From positions 1 through 64,000 of the forward strand of contig CAKPOS010000005.1 in assembly GCA_934176955.1 (NCBI GenBank): 64,000 nucleotides of DNA. Direction: 5' to 3'. Made by a program: the position numbers and the translations under genes. How positions within the stretch are numbered: the first letter of the stretch is position 1; the number at the start of each line of letters is the position of its first letter. Origin of the DNA: an uncultured Bacilli bacterium (GTDB taxonomy: Bacteria; Bacillota_I; Bacilli_A; RF39; UBA660). The notes under the pieces were generated by a model. The model was not told the DNA's origin. It saw only the letters and a list, made by a program, of their open reading frames with translations, and searched no databases. Of the stretch, positions 25,453 through 34,388 are shown in pieces.

Positions 25453-26145
25453 TTAGCAATATTTTTTGATGATGAGAACTAGATTTCCTTTTTTTGTTTT
25501 TCTTTCTATTTGAGTAAATAAGTATTTTCCATGTTTTCTAATACTAAAGCAATCGTTTTCTTTTAGGGGAATATGGGATTTTTTTAGTATTTCGTTGTTT
25601 AAAATTATTTCTTGATTTTTTATTTTTTCTAAAATTTTGTTACGACTTGTTTCGATGAGTTGAGAAATTACATTATCTATTCTTAAACTAGAGACGATGA
25701 CTTTTTTCTCCAAAAATTCTCGTTTGTAATCTGTTAAACTAGTTAGTGGAACTTTTTCTATTTTAGCTTTGTGTTGTCCAATGGTTGTTAATTCTTGCTT
25801 TAAGTAAGGGTAAATGCTGGGAAGTGTGTATAGGTAAAAATTGTTTTGCCAAAATATAATATCTCCGAAGGTATCTTCACAAATGGATAAGCCAAATAGG
25901 GTTCCAAGTATCATAGCGTGGGTGATTTTTTCAGCGCAAATAATTTTACATAAAGTAATTTCGGGTTTTGTTTGGGTGTAAAGGATAATTTTATCGGCTT
26001 CTTTGAAGGTGATGAGTTGGTTGCAGAAATTTTTTTTGAATTGATTTTGCAAGGTAGTAGCAATATTTTTGGGGATGAATCCGGTGTGTTCACCGTGTTC
26101 TAATTTTTCTTTATATTTTTCCATTTTGTATTGATCTTTTTTCAT
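25453..26145 (-). CDS. YlmH-like S4-domain RNA-binding protein
   Basis: About 230 residues. The C-terminal S4 domain is recognisable (SSLRIDNVISQLIETSRNK, then KENDCFSIRKHGKY), and the N-terminal portion fits the YlmH/RqcP2 family, which binds ribosomal 50S and tRNA and has been linked to division genes and ribosome quality control. ATG at 26145 follows CGGTGAATTTT on the minus strand; a GTG at 26154 is possible but overlaps that site. It stands alone here, outside the usual ylm/divIVA cluster, on the strand opposite its neighbours. Confidence 0.82.
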   Translation of the reverse strand: MKKDQYKMEKYKEKLEHGEHTGFIPKNIATTLQNQFKKNFCNQLITFKEADKIILYTQTKPEITLCKIICAEKITHAMILGTLFGLSICEDTFGDIIFWQNNFYLYTLPSIYPYLKQELTTIGQHKAKIEKVPLTSLTDYKREFLEKKVIVSSLRIDNVISQLIETSRNKILEKIKNQEIILNNEILKKSHIPLKENDCFSIRKHGKYLFTQIERKTKKGNLVLIIKKYC

Positions 26146-26221
26146 AAAATTCACCGGTATTATTATAACATTCTTGGATGAAATGGGAAACTTGTCTTTT
26201 GATTGTTTTTTTTATTGGATT

Positions 26222-26243
26222 AAAGTACTGAATTAGTATTTTT
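26222..26243 (+). terminator. AATACTGA-type palindrome
   Basis: AAAGTACTGAATTAGTATTTTT forms a hairpin with a T tail. It sits between divergent genes, upstream of the wall hydrolase gene, where no + strand gene precedes it; this suggests that the palindrome is a dispersed repeat as well as a terminator. Confidence 0.45.
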
Positions 26244-26317
26244 GTTTATTGAAAAAATTTTTGTGATGAATGGTCATGAATTTGTTTTGATTTGCATATA
26301 CTATTTTGGGTGGTAAA

Positions 26318-26743
26318 ATGATTGTAAAATATACTGATAAAGAGTTGGAGCTTTTAGCTCGTTTGATGCGTGCTGAGGCGGTTGGTGAAGGTAATTTGGG
26401 GATGTTGATGGTGGGAAATGTTGGGATTAATCGAGTTATTGCAAAGTGTTTAACTTTTAAAAATATTACAAGTATTAGTAAAATGGTTTATCAGTCTCCT
26501 GGTGGTTTTAGTGGGCCTTCTAGTAGTCTTTTTTATGGAAATCCTACGGAGTTGGAGAAGAGTTTGGCTAGGAGGATTGTTCGAGGGGAATATTATTATC
26601 CGGCGACTAATGCTTTATGGTTTTATGCACCGACGGCGGGGGAGTCTTGTAAGTCAACTTGGTGGGATCAAAATTTAGCAGGTCGCTATAAGAATCATTG
26701 TTTTTATCGTCCACAGCCGGGTGTTTGTCAGGAATTGCGTTAA
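26318..26743 (+). CDS. Spore-type cell wall hydrolase (SleB/CwlJ, Hydrolase_2)
   Basis: About 141 residues, a single Hydrolase_2 domain: LLARLMRAEAVGEGNLGM with the catalytic-type glutamates, VYQSPGGFSG, ATNALWFY, then a Cys-containing C terminus. SleB/CwlJ enzymes degrade cortex peptidoglycan in germinating spores. There is no signal peptide, as in CwlJ. ATG at 26318 follows GGGTGGTAAA. The short single-domain form could also act in vegetative wall turnover. With spoIIR and spoIID nearby, a germination role is the simplest reading. Confidence 0.85.
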   Translation: MIVKYTDKELELLARLMRAEAVGEGNLGMLMVGNVGINRVIAKCLTFKNITSISKMVYQSPGGFSGPSSSLFYGNPTELEKSLARRIVRGEYYYPATNALWFYAPTAGESCKSTWWDQNLAGRYKNHCFYRPQPGVCQELR

Positions 26744-26843
26744 AGTTGTTTAAAATTTTATATTTGGGTACAAAATGGGAATAGAGAATTGATGTTGTAT
26801 AGAAGGATAGAAATATTTATTGATAGAAGAAAGGGGCATTGAT

Positions 26844-29141
26844 ATGCTTGGAAATTTTAGTGAAGAAGCACAATTTGTACTATTAAAAGCAAGGGAAGAA
26901 ATGATTTCTTTAAATCATCCTTATATTGGGACGGAACATTTGATTTTATCTCTTTTGAAGAATGATGATGTTTTAGCAAAAAGATTAGGGGAGTATGGTT
27001 TGAATTATGATAATTTTAAGCATGAAATTATTTCGGTAATAGGCAAGGGGACAAGAGAGGCTAAGTTTTACCTTTATACTCCACTTCTTAAGAAAATTAT
27101 GGAAAATTCTCTTTTAGATGCTAAGGATAATAATAATGGAGAGGTTACGACTGTACATCTTTTTTCTGCTCTTTTGGAGGAGGGAGAGGGAATTGCTATT
27201 CGAATTTTGATTGGGATGGGAATTTCTTTAGAGGATTTGTATGATGAATTTTCTGGAAAATTGATTAGGAAGCCTTCAAAAAGAAAGAGAAAGTTGTTGA
27301 TTGATGAATTGGGTAATGATTTGGTAGAGAAGGCTAAAAAGAAAAAGATGGATCCTGTTGTGGGAAGGGACAGGGAGTTGAATCGTGTTATTGAAATTCT
27401 TTGTCGTAGGGCAAAAAATAATCCTATTTTAATTGGTGAGGCTGGTGTTGGGAAGACGGCAATTGTTGAAGCACTATCGCAAAAAATTGCGGTTGGGGAT
27501 GTTCCTATTCATTTACAAAATAAAAGAATTATTTCTTTAGATATGGCAACTCTTGTTTCAGGGACGAAATATCGTGGGGAATTTGAGGAGAGAATGCAAA
27601 AGATTTTGAAGGAAGTGGAGCATGAGGAGAATATTATTCTTTTTATTGATGAAATTCATACTTTAGTGGGTGCAGGAGGTGCAGAGGGGGCTATTGATGC
27701 TTCTAATATTTTAAAGCCTGCTCTTGCTAGAGGAACGATTCATTGTATTGGAGCAACTACGGTGAGAGAATATAAAAAATTTATTGAAGAAGATAAGGCT
27801 TTAGATAGGAGATTTCAAAAGGTAATGATAGAAGAGCCTTCTCTTGATACGACAATTCAGATATTGAAGAAGTTGAAGCCTATTTATGAGCATTATCATC
27901 AGGTAAAGATTCCTGATCAGATAATTAGTGAGATTGTTCGTCTTTCAGATAAGTATATTTATTATTTGCATAATCCAGATAAGTCAATTGATATTTTAGA
28001 TGAAGTTTCTTCTTCAATTAGTATTAGGCAAACGAATGAAGGAAAGAAATTAAATCAATTGAAAAAAGAGAGAAATGAGATTCAAAAAGTTAAAAATTCC
28101 TATATTTTAGATAATAATTTGAGGGAGGCTTATCTTGCTTTGAAAAAGGAATCAGCACTTACTTCGGCAATTAATGAATTTGAGTTGAAGAATCAATCTT
28201 GTTGTAAAGTGGTTGCTTTGGAGGATGTTGCTGAGGTGATTCATGAGAAAACGGGGATTTCTGTTTATGAAATTTTGAAGGAAAAAGTAAATATGGTAGA
28301 AAAACTGGAGAGGGAATTGAAAAATTGTGTTGTTGGGCAAGATAAGGCTATTCAAGAATTGATTCAAGCAACAAAGAAAATGAAATTTGGTTATGCAAAT
28401 CATCGGGTGAAATCTTATTTATTTGTAGGGCCGACTGGCGTTGGTAAGACGAATTTGGCGGTTTCGTATGCTAAATTTTTGAATGGTGAAAAGAATCTTA
28501 TTCGTTTGGATATGAGTGAATATGCTGATGCAACTTCTATTAATAAAATTATTGGATCTGCTCCTGGGTATGTTGGTTATGAGGATAATAATAATGTTTT
28601 AACTAAGATTAAAGAAAAGCCTACGGCTGTTATTTTATTGGATGAGATTGATAAGGCTAATTCTAGTGTTTTAAACTTGCTTTATCAAATTTTAGATGTA
28701 GGAGAACTTACGGATGCTAAGAATAATACGGTTAGTTTTCGAAATAATATTATTATTATGACTTCTAATTTGGGATTTGAAGAGAGTAGGGTTGGTTTTT
28801 CGCAAGATAAATGTTCTTCTTTGGAGAGTAGTTTAAAACAAAAGATGCCGCTTCCTCTTTTGAATAGAATCGATAGTGTTATTTCGTTTAATGTTTTGAC
28901 AGAGAAGGATATTGTTTGTATCGTGAAAAGGCAACTTAAGAAATTAGAGGGAAAATATTTAGATTTGAAGTTGGCTCCTAATCTTGTTTTAGAGATAGTT
29001 AAGGAGTCAAATTATCAGCAATATGGGGCTAGAAGGATTGCTAAAATTATTGAGAATAAGGTAGAGAGTCAAATTATTGATCGGGTAATGAATAAAGAAA
29101 AATTGGAAGTGAGTACACTGGTTCTTCAAGAGGCAAAGTAG
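26844..29141 (+). CDS. clpC: ClpC-type AAA+ ATPase
   Basis: About 765 residues. A Clp N-terminal repeat domain (FSEEAQFVLLKAREEM, then YIGTEHLILSLL) is followed by two AAA+ modules with Walker A GEAGVGKT and GPTGVGKT and the D2 ClpB/C block (KIIGSAPGYVGYEDNN). It unfolds substrates for ClpP. The middle region is short and I do not see a clear UVR motif, so adaptor contacts may differ from Bacillus ClpC. ATG at 26844 follows GAAAGGGGCATTGAT. ctsR, mcsA and mcsB are not adjacent, unlike in Bacillus. Confidence 0.93.
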   Translation: MLGNFSEEAQFVLLKAREEMISLNHPYIGTEHLILSLLKNDDVLAKRLGEYGLNYDNFKHEIISVIGKGTREAKFYLYTPLLKKIMENSLLDAKDNNNGEVTTVHLFSALLEEGEGIAIRILIGMGISLEDLYDEFSGKLIRKPSKRKRKLLIDELGNDLVEKAKKKKMDPVVGRDRELNRVIEILCRRAKNNPILIGEAGVGKTAIVEALSQKIAVGDVPIHLQNKRIISLDMATLVSGTKYRGEFEERMQKILKEVEHEENIILFIDEIHTLVGAGGAEGAIDASNILKPALARGTIHCIGATTVREYKKFIEEDKALDRRFQKVMIEEPSLDTTIQILKKLKPIYEHYHQVKIPDQIISEIVRLSDKYIYYLHNPDKSIDILDEVSSSISIRQTNEGKKLNQLKKERNEIQKVKNSYILDNNLREAYLALKKESALTSAINEFELKNQSCCKVVALEDVAEVIHEKTGISVYEILKEKVNMVEKLERELKNCVVGQDKAIQELIQATKKMKFGYANHRVKSYLFVGPTGVGKTNLAVSYAKFLNGEKNLIRLDMSEYADATSINKIIGSAPGYVGYEDNNNVLTKIKEKPTAVILLDEIDKANSSVLNLLYQILDVGELTDAKNNTVSFRNNIIIMTSNLGFEESRVGFSQDKCSSLESSLKQKMPLPLLNRIDSVISFNVLTEKDIVCIVKRQLKKLEGKYLDLKLAPNLVLEIVKESNYQQYGARRIAKIIENKVESQIIDRVMNKEKLEVSTLVLQEAK

Positions 29142-29163
29142 TATGTGTACTTGCTTTTTTTTG
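29133..29163 (+). terminator. Terminator of clpC
   Basis: GCAAAGTA, overlapping the stop codon, pairs with TACTTGC across a short loop and is followed by a run of T residues. Confidence 0.65.
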
Positions 29164-29730
29164 TTTACAAAAATGAATTTGTGTTGACATAATGGATAGT
29201 TTGCAAATTTTATCAATTTATGTCAAATGGATTTTGGGATATACTGTTAAATATTTTAGTGTTTTTGGTTAAGAAAGTACTGAATTAGTCTAAACTTTTT
29301 TGATAGAGAAGGTAATGAAGAAATGTTTTTTTGTTATTTAAGTGATAGTAAAGTGAGGATATGGATATATGTGAAGTAATGTTGTTTTTTTTAATGAATT
29401 ATCTTTTGAAAAGTTTTTTTATTTTTTTGTCTATTTTTGGTTCTTTTTTTGAACAGGTACAGTATTTTGCTAGATATTATCATTAAATAAGGAATTTTTC
29501 TAGGATGATGGTTATTGTCTATATGATAAAGAGAGAAAGTCATAAGTTATGTTTTATAGGTGTCTAAAATTAATGTAAATTTCTTTAATTCTGTTTATTT
29601 AATTAGTTATTTATTTTGTGTAATTCAAGCTTTGATGACCAAAAATGTATCATGGGCAAAGGTAGAGCATAAAAGTAATTTTGTAGATAATTACTGATAG
29701 TTAATTTTTTATAAAAATGTTCCTAAATTA
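29164..29730. other. Non-coding AT-rich stretch between clpC and rplM
   Basis: No supported gene. It contains a 9-bp inverted repeat TTGACATAA/TTATGTCAA (29183-29226) with no gene to regulate, a degraded AGTACTGAATTAGT palindrome (29276-29290), and the 17-mer AAAGTCATAAGTTATGT (about 29535-29552), which also occurs in the element at about 20504-20520. Confidence 0.4.
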
Positions 29731-29759
29731 TTGACAAAAAAGTAATTTTCGAATATAAT
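29731..29759 (+). promoter_or_regulatory. Consensus sigma-A promoter of rplM-rpsI
   Basis: TTGACA at 29731-29736 and TATAAT at 29754-29759 are separated by exactly 17 bp, a full consensus match, as expected for a ribosomal protein operon. Confidence 0.9.
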
Positions 29760-29785
29760 CATAATCGGTACATTTTCTATTTTAA

Positions 29786-29845
29786 CTATTTTCGTATTGG
29801 GAACACGAATTTAGTTGAAGTAAACGAAAAATTATAAAGGAGATT
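29786..29845 (+). promoter_or_regulatory. Possible L13 leader structure
   Basis: The 5' leader of rplM contains TTTTCGT, GGGAACACGAA and AACGAAAA segments that can form alternative pairs. Ribosomal protein L13 leaders that bind L13 and autoregulate the operon are known in low-GC Firmicutes. The match is by position and partial sequence only. Confidence 0.35.
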
Positions 29846-29851
29846 TGAAAA

Positions 29852-30304
29852 ATGAAGACAACTTTTATGCAAACAAAGGAAAATGTTGTTCGTGATTGGT
29901 ATGTAATTGACGCTAAGGATATGCCACTTGGACGCGTTGCCTCAAAAGCTGCTACGATGTTAAGAGGAAAACATAAAGCAACTTACACACCACATGTTGA
30001 TTGTGGAGATAATATTATCATTATTAATGCTAGTGAAGTATTATTAACTGGTAATAAATTAGAAGATAAGAAATATTATGATCACTCTAGATATGTTGGA
30101 GGATTAAGAGAGAGAACTGCTAAGGAAATGAAAGCTAATTATCCAGAAGAAATGATGGAAAGAGCAATTAAAGGAATGCTTCCAAAGGGAAGATTAGGAA
30201 GACAAATGTATAAGAAATTACATGTATATGCAGGAAGTGAGCATCCACATACTGCACAACAACCTAAATTAATTACATTAGGAGGAACAAAGAATGGCAA
30301 ATAA
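29852..30304 (+). CDS. rplM: 50S ribosomal protein L13
   Basis: 150 residues covering the full L13 family: WYVIDAKDMPLGRVAS near the N terminus, HVDCGDNIIIINA, YYDHSRYVGGLRERTA, and the C-terminal GSEHPHTAQQP. ATG follows AAAGGAGATTTGAAAA. It overlaps the rpsI start by 11 bp, the usual L13-S9 operon. Codon use is richer in AGA/AAA than most host genes, which fits high expression. Confidence 0.98.
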   Translation: MKTTFMQTKENVVRDWYVIDAKDMPLGRVASKAATMLRGKHKATYTPHVDCGDNIIIINASEVLLTGNKLEDKKYYDHSRYVGGLRERTAKEMKANYPEEMMERAIKGMLPKGRLGRQMYKKLHVYAGSEHPHTAQQPKLITLGGTKNGK

Positions 30305-30713
30305 GGAAAGAAAATTTTATGGAACTGGTAGAAGAAAGAGTTCTAGTGCTAGAGTAACATTAGTTCCAGGTAAGGGAAATATTACTGTAAATGGTAGAGA
30401 TGTTCATGAATATTTTCCTCATGAAGTATTAGTAATGGATTTAATGCAACCATTAGAAGTTACTGATAATAAAGAAACATTTGATGTAATTGTAAATGTT
30501 CGTGGTGGTGGATACAGTGGACAAACTGGAGCAATTCGTTTAGGTATTGCTAGAGCTTTATTAGAGTATGATAAGGATAATGCTGGTAAAGAAGATTCTT
30601 ATCGTTCAATTTTAAAAAGAAATGGTTTCATTACTAGAGATGCAAGAGCAAAAGAAAGAAAGAAACCAGGATTAAAGGCAGCTCGTCGTGCACCTCAATT
30701 CTCAAAGAGATAA
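30294..30713 (+). CDS. rpsI: 30S ribosomal protein S9
   Basis: 139 residues. The N-terminal FYGTGRRKSSSARV and the invariant C-terminal tail ending in FSKR, which reaches toward the P-site tRNA, are present, with GGGYSGQTGAIRLGIAR between. It is coupled to rplM by overlap and followed by a strong terminator. Confidence 0.98.
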   Translation: MANKERKFYGTGRRKSSSARVTLVPGKGNITVNGRDVHEYFPHEVLVMDLMQPLEVTDNKETFDVIVNVRGGGYSGQTGAIRLGIARALLEYDKDNAGKEDSYRSILKRNGFITRDARAKERKKPGLKAARRAPQFSKR

Positions 30714-30732
30714 TATATTATTGGTTTCAATA

Positions 30733-30763
30733 CCTCACAAACCCTATGTTTGTGGGGTTTTTT
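30733..30763 (+). terminator. Terminator of rplM-rpsI
   Basis: CCTCACAAAC pairs with GTTTGTGGGG around CCTAT, then TTTTTT. One of the strongest terminators in the window. Confidence 0.9.
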
Positions 30764-30803
30764 GCATTTTAAGATATCCATAAAGACCCATTAAAATTGG
30801 CTC

Positions 30804-30838
30804 GTAGGCAACAAGTAGGCAACAGGTAGGCTACAAAA
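30804..30838 (+). repeat. Short tandem GTAGGCAACA repeats
   Basis: Three successive units, GTAGGCAACAA, GTAGGCAACAG and GTAGGCTACAA. A related GTAGGCTATACAAAA occurs at 31693-31707, on the other side of the broken S51 peptidase gene. The pair may mark former ends of inserted DNA. Confidence 0.45.
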
Positions 30839-30879
30839 TTGGAAAATGTATGATATAATTATGAGTAGGAAGTGATAAG

Positions 30880-31636
30880 ATGATAAGAATTTTAGCTAGT
30901 GACTTTAATAATTATGAAAAACGTGATGGTCAAAAAATAGCTCATCCTATGGATAACTCTAATGGAATAGTTGATCAAATAAAAAGTAGTTTAAAAGATT
31001 ATAAGAAAATAGTATTCGTTGCATCAGACATGGACAATTCTCATGAAAATGTATTGGTTTATGCGAATATATTGTTTGATAGTATGAAGATGGTAGGTAG
31101 AAATTTTGATGAGTATTTAGTGTTTGATGGAGAGAATAGAAAAAGAGCTGATGAATATATAATGGATGCGAGTTTAGTTTTCTTATGTGGTGGAGATACA
31201 TATAAGCAACATGAATTTTTCATAGAAATAAATTTGAAAGAATTATTAAAAAATTATCAAGGACTTGTTATTGGACAAAGTGCAGGTGCACTTAATATGG
31301 CTGATAAAGTTTTTAATAGTCCAGAAGAACAAGAAAATTCAGAACCGGTTTTTTATGATGGATTAGGTCTTACAAACATAAATATCGAACCACATTTTGT
31401 TTATGATACTTTAAATTTTGGTGATAATGAACAATATCAAAGGGATGCAATTATAAAAGAATCATTTAATCGACCTATTTATGGTCAATGTAATGGAAGT
31501 CATTATAGATAATAATGATATTGCTACAATATATGGTGAAACATATTTAATTCATAATGGTAATATTGGATATATTTGTAAAAATGGAAGTAATATTATA
31601 ATAAATAATGTAATTGAAGATAAAAAAATGAAATAG
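30880..31636 (+). pseudogene. Peptidase E-like (S51) protein, frameshifted near its 3' end
   Basis: The first frame (30880-31512, 210 residues) has the S51/class I amidotransferase-like core: FLCGGDTYKQHEF and the nucleophile elbow GQSAGALNMA. It runs to a TAA right after GQCNGSHYR, but the +1 frame continues with VIIDNNDIATIYGETYLIHNG to a TAG at 31636, the normal family C terminus. A single indel near 31495-31505 therefore breaks the gene; the catalytic part remains, so residual activity is possible. Codons are A-rich. S51 peptidases cleave Asp-X dipeptides or cyanophycin-like substrates. Confidence 0.75.
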
Positions 31637-31767
31637 GTAGAAAATTACTAAGATATTGCTAAGGACGTATGAAACTTGCTATATAGACAACGTGTAGGCT
31701 ATACAAAACCATAAATAATGGAAGGTTGATTTACAAATAAATAATGATATTATATTATTTATTCAAA

Positions 31768-31797
31768 ATCAGAGATTTATTTCTCTGGTTTTTTTTT
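31768..31797 (+). terminator. Terminator before the paralogue array
   Basis: CAGAGA pairs with TCTCTG across TTTATT, followed by eight T residues. Confidence 0.75.
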
Positions 31798-31890
31798 ACA
31801 TGAGAGTTTGTAAAAAATAATTAAATATGAAAATTAATATATTAAATCAGTATTTTATGGTATCATTAAACTAGAAGGAGTGACTAAAGA

Positions 31891-32394
31891 ATGGAAAAAA
31901 AGAATAATAAAATAGTTATTATATTAATGGGAGTAATTATTATAATATTAGCAGTATTGTGTGTATTGTTTGCAACTGGAACAATAACATTTAATAATGA
32001 TGATAGCAATGAAGTAAAAGGAGATAATGATACTAGAGATATTATTGAAGAAAAAAATAAAAATGAAATATTTGGTTCGTATAAATATTCTGTAAATATA
32101 GCTGAAGGTACATATAGAATTTATGAAATAACATTTTCTAATAATAACGAAGTATCATATATGATAAATGTTTCTAATTCAGTTGATACTTATGATGGCG
32201 CACCTGTAATGTATTATACAGGAACATACGTTTTGGAAAATAACAAAATAATTTTAACACTAAAAGCAAAGACTCAGGATGGTTCAGAATGCATTGATGG
32301 AAAGTATGCTTGTGATGAAATGATGACATTTAAATTATCTGATAACCAATTAATAGATTTAGAAGACCAAACAGTTATATATCAAAAAAATTAA
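31891..32394 (+). CDS. Anchor-family surface protein, paralogue 1
   Basis: 167 residues. The N terminus (MEKKNNK, then one membrane helix with VLCVLFAT) is shared with the next five genes and the gene at 62494-63126. The helix is followed by an acidic, Asn-rich linker and an extracellular beta-type domain of about 100 residues (GSYKYSVNIAEGTYR, later a short loop with two cysteines). The cysteine in the helix is not in a proper lipobox, so a transmembrane anchor rather than a lipoprotein is likely. Function unknown. ATG follows AGAAGGAGTGACTAAAGA. Confidence 0.75.
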   Translation: MEKKNNKIVIILMGVIIIILAVLCVLFATGTITFNNDDSNEVKGDNDTRDIIEEKNKNEIFGSYKYSVNIAEGTYRIYEITFSNNNEVSYMINVSNSVDTYDGAPVMYYTGTYVLENNKIILTLKAKTQDGSECIDGKYACDEMMTFKLSDNQLIDLEDQTVIYQKN

Positions 32395-32458
32395 AATTTA
32401 AATTAATATATTAATTAAGTGTTTTTTATGTGATTTTTAAAATAGACGGAGTGGAAAA

Positions 32459-33238
32459 ATGGAAAAGAAAAATAATAGAGGAATTATAATATTAATGGGA
32501 GTAATTATTATAATATTAGCAGTATTATGTGTTTTATTTACAACAGGTATAATTAAATTTAATAATAAAGTAACTAATAATTTATATCAAAATAGTATGA
32601 AGAATAAATCAAAAAATCGAACTTCTCAACAAGAAAATGAAAATAATGATTTAGATAATGGAGCTGGTATAAGAAAAACAGTTAATAATATATATTATGG
32701 ATATTTTATGAAAAAAGACTATTCTACTATATTAGTTTTATATAATAATAATAGTTTTCAAAAATGTGATAAGTATGAATGTTTAAGTGGTGAGTATACT
32801 TTAAATAATAACGAGTTAAATTTAGTTACTGATTCAACTGAAGCGTATCCTACTAGAATGAAATATACATATACGTTGAGTAAAAGTAATGATGAAAATG
32901 AGCTGATTTCTAATAATTCAAATGAGTACGTAAATTTAAAAGAAATATCGAAAAAAGATGTAGAAAAAGTATATTATGGTTATTTTTCTAGTAATAATAT
33001 TTCGTATTCTACAGGACTAATTTTATATAAAGATAGTACATTTGAAAAATGTGATAGGTACGAATGCTTGGGTGGTAAATACACATTAAATGATAATAAA
33101 TTAAGTTTAGTAACTAGTTCTAATGAAGAAAATCCAATAAGTATAGAATATGATTATGTTATTTCTTCAAAAGATGGTGAGAATGTGTTAAATTCACTCA
33201 AAACAAATGAGTATGTAAGTTTAAAAGAATTAAATTAA
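32459..33238 (+). CDS. Anchor-family surface protein, paralogue 2, with internal duplication
   Basis: 259 residues: shared membrane anchor, linker, then two copies of a domain of about 75 residues. Both copies begin YYGYF and contain F-x-KCD-x-YEC and G-x-YTLN (CDKYECLSGEYTLN and CDRYECLGGKYTLN), so each has a likely disulphide. The DNA coding for the anchor is nearly identical to paralogue 1. Function unknown. ATG follows GACGGAGTGGAAAA. Confidence 0.78.
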   Translation: MEKKNNRGIIILMGVIIIILAVLCVLFTTGIIKFNNKVTNNLYQNSMKNKSKNRTSQQENENNDLDNGAGIRKTVNNIYYGYFMKKDYSTILVLYNNNSFQKCDKYECLSGEYTLNNNELNLVTDSTEAYPTRMKYTYTLSKSNDENELISNNSNEYVNLKEISKKDVEKVYYGYFSSNNISYSTGLILYKDSTFEKCDRYECLGGKYTLNDNKLSLVTSSNEENPISIEYDYVISSKDGENVLNSLKTNEYVSLKELN

Positions 33239-33375
33239 ATAATATATTAGTGTAGTGTTTTTATGTTGTTTAGGGAGGAATGGAAATTTATATGCTGTTT
33301 CTCTAGATAAAAGTGGTATTGTCTCAAAATTTTTAGTCTTATATGTTATTATTAGAATAGAAGGAGTGAAGAAAA

Positions 33376-34308
33376 ATAAAAAAGAGTAATAATGGAGTAA
33401 TCATCACACTAATGGGCATAATCATAGTAATATTAGTAGTATTATGTACCTTATTTGTAACAAATAAAATTAAACTTAATTTTAAAACAACTAATGATTC
33501 AAATCAAAATGTTTCTCAAAAAAAAGACAATCAACAAGATAATAATGATGAAAATGACAATAATAATGATTCAAGTAATGATGTTAGATTAAATGATACT
33601 GTTAGTTTATATAATGTTTATCAAAAAGAAGACAGTTCCTTGTTTAATATTTGCAGTGATTTTAATTGTGATATTTCAGTTAAATATAGTAATTTATCAG
33701 ATTTTATAAATGGTCTTATGAAAAAAAATGAAATCATTGAAATAGCAAAAAGTGATAAAAGTATATTAGAAAATGATATTTATAATATTCCTTTTACTGA
33801 AATAAAAAATGAAGGGGAATCAAATTTCTATAATATATATATTGCTAATAATAATGAAAAAAAGATACTATCTATTTATATAATCAATATTAGTAATAAT
33901 GGAGATGAAAAATCTATTGTATATTCGTTTAATTATGACTATTTAAATAAAAAAAAATTAGACAATTTAGAACTTTTTGAAAAATTTTCTATAAGTAATG
34001 ATAAATACAACTCTTTATATAAATCGAAAATTATTGATTTTTATAAGGTAGCAAACAATGATTATATTAGATACTTAAATATTAATGGCGATGAAGAAAT
34101 TTTAAAATTGTATAATTCTGGATTAGATAGTTTATATAATAAAGTTAACAATAATAATTATACAATAACTGAATTTAATTCTTACTATATCTCTATAAAA
34201 TCGTTAAAAGTTTCTATGTTTGTAAATAATTATGATGAATTAAAAATAAGACCATCAACATCATGGCGAGAAAGGGGCAATGAAATATTTGGCGAAATTT
34301 CTTTTTGA
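33376..34308 (+). CDS. Anchor-family surface protein, paralogue 3, with AUA in place of the start codon
   Basis: The frame from 33376 encodes the family N terminus (KKSNNGVIIT), but its first codon is ATA, nine bases after AAGGAG, exactly where the paralogues have ATG. The next in-frame ATG (33412) is inside the membrane helix and would remove the cytoplasmic lysines. The gene is thus either started at AUA, poorly expressed, or recently inactivated. The rest, about 298 residues, is open: anchor, Asn/Asp-rich linker, and a domain of about 220 residues without recognised motifs. Confidence 0.65.
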   Translation: MKKSNNGVIITLMGIIIVILVVLCTLFVTNKIKLNFKTTNDSNQNVSQKKDNQQDNNDENDNNNDSSNDVRLNDTVSLYNVYQKEDSSLFNICSDFNCDISVKYSNLSDFINGLMKKNEIIEIAKSDKSILENDIYNIPFTEIKNEGESNFYNIYIANNNEKKILSIYIINISNNGDEKSIVYSFNYDYLNKKKLDNLELFEKFSISNDKYNSLYKSKIIDFYKVANNDYIRYLNINGDEEILKLYNSGLDSLYNKVNNNNYTITEFNSYYISIKSLKVSMFVNNYDELKIRPSTSWRERGNEIFGEISF

Positions 34309-34388
34309 TAATTGGTGTCATCATTTAAATAACATAGATATAATTGTTATTTAAATGATTTAATTATACAGTTAGGAAGGGATAAACA

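Noticed and set aside
30804..30838. Tandem GTAGGCAACA units as a CRISPR array
   Set aside because: Units of 10-11 bp without spacers and no cas genes anywhere in the window.
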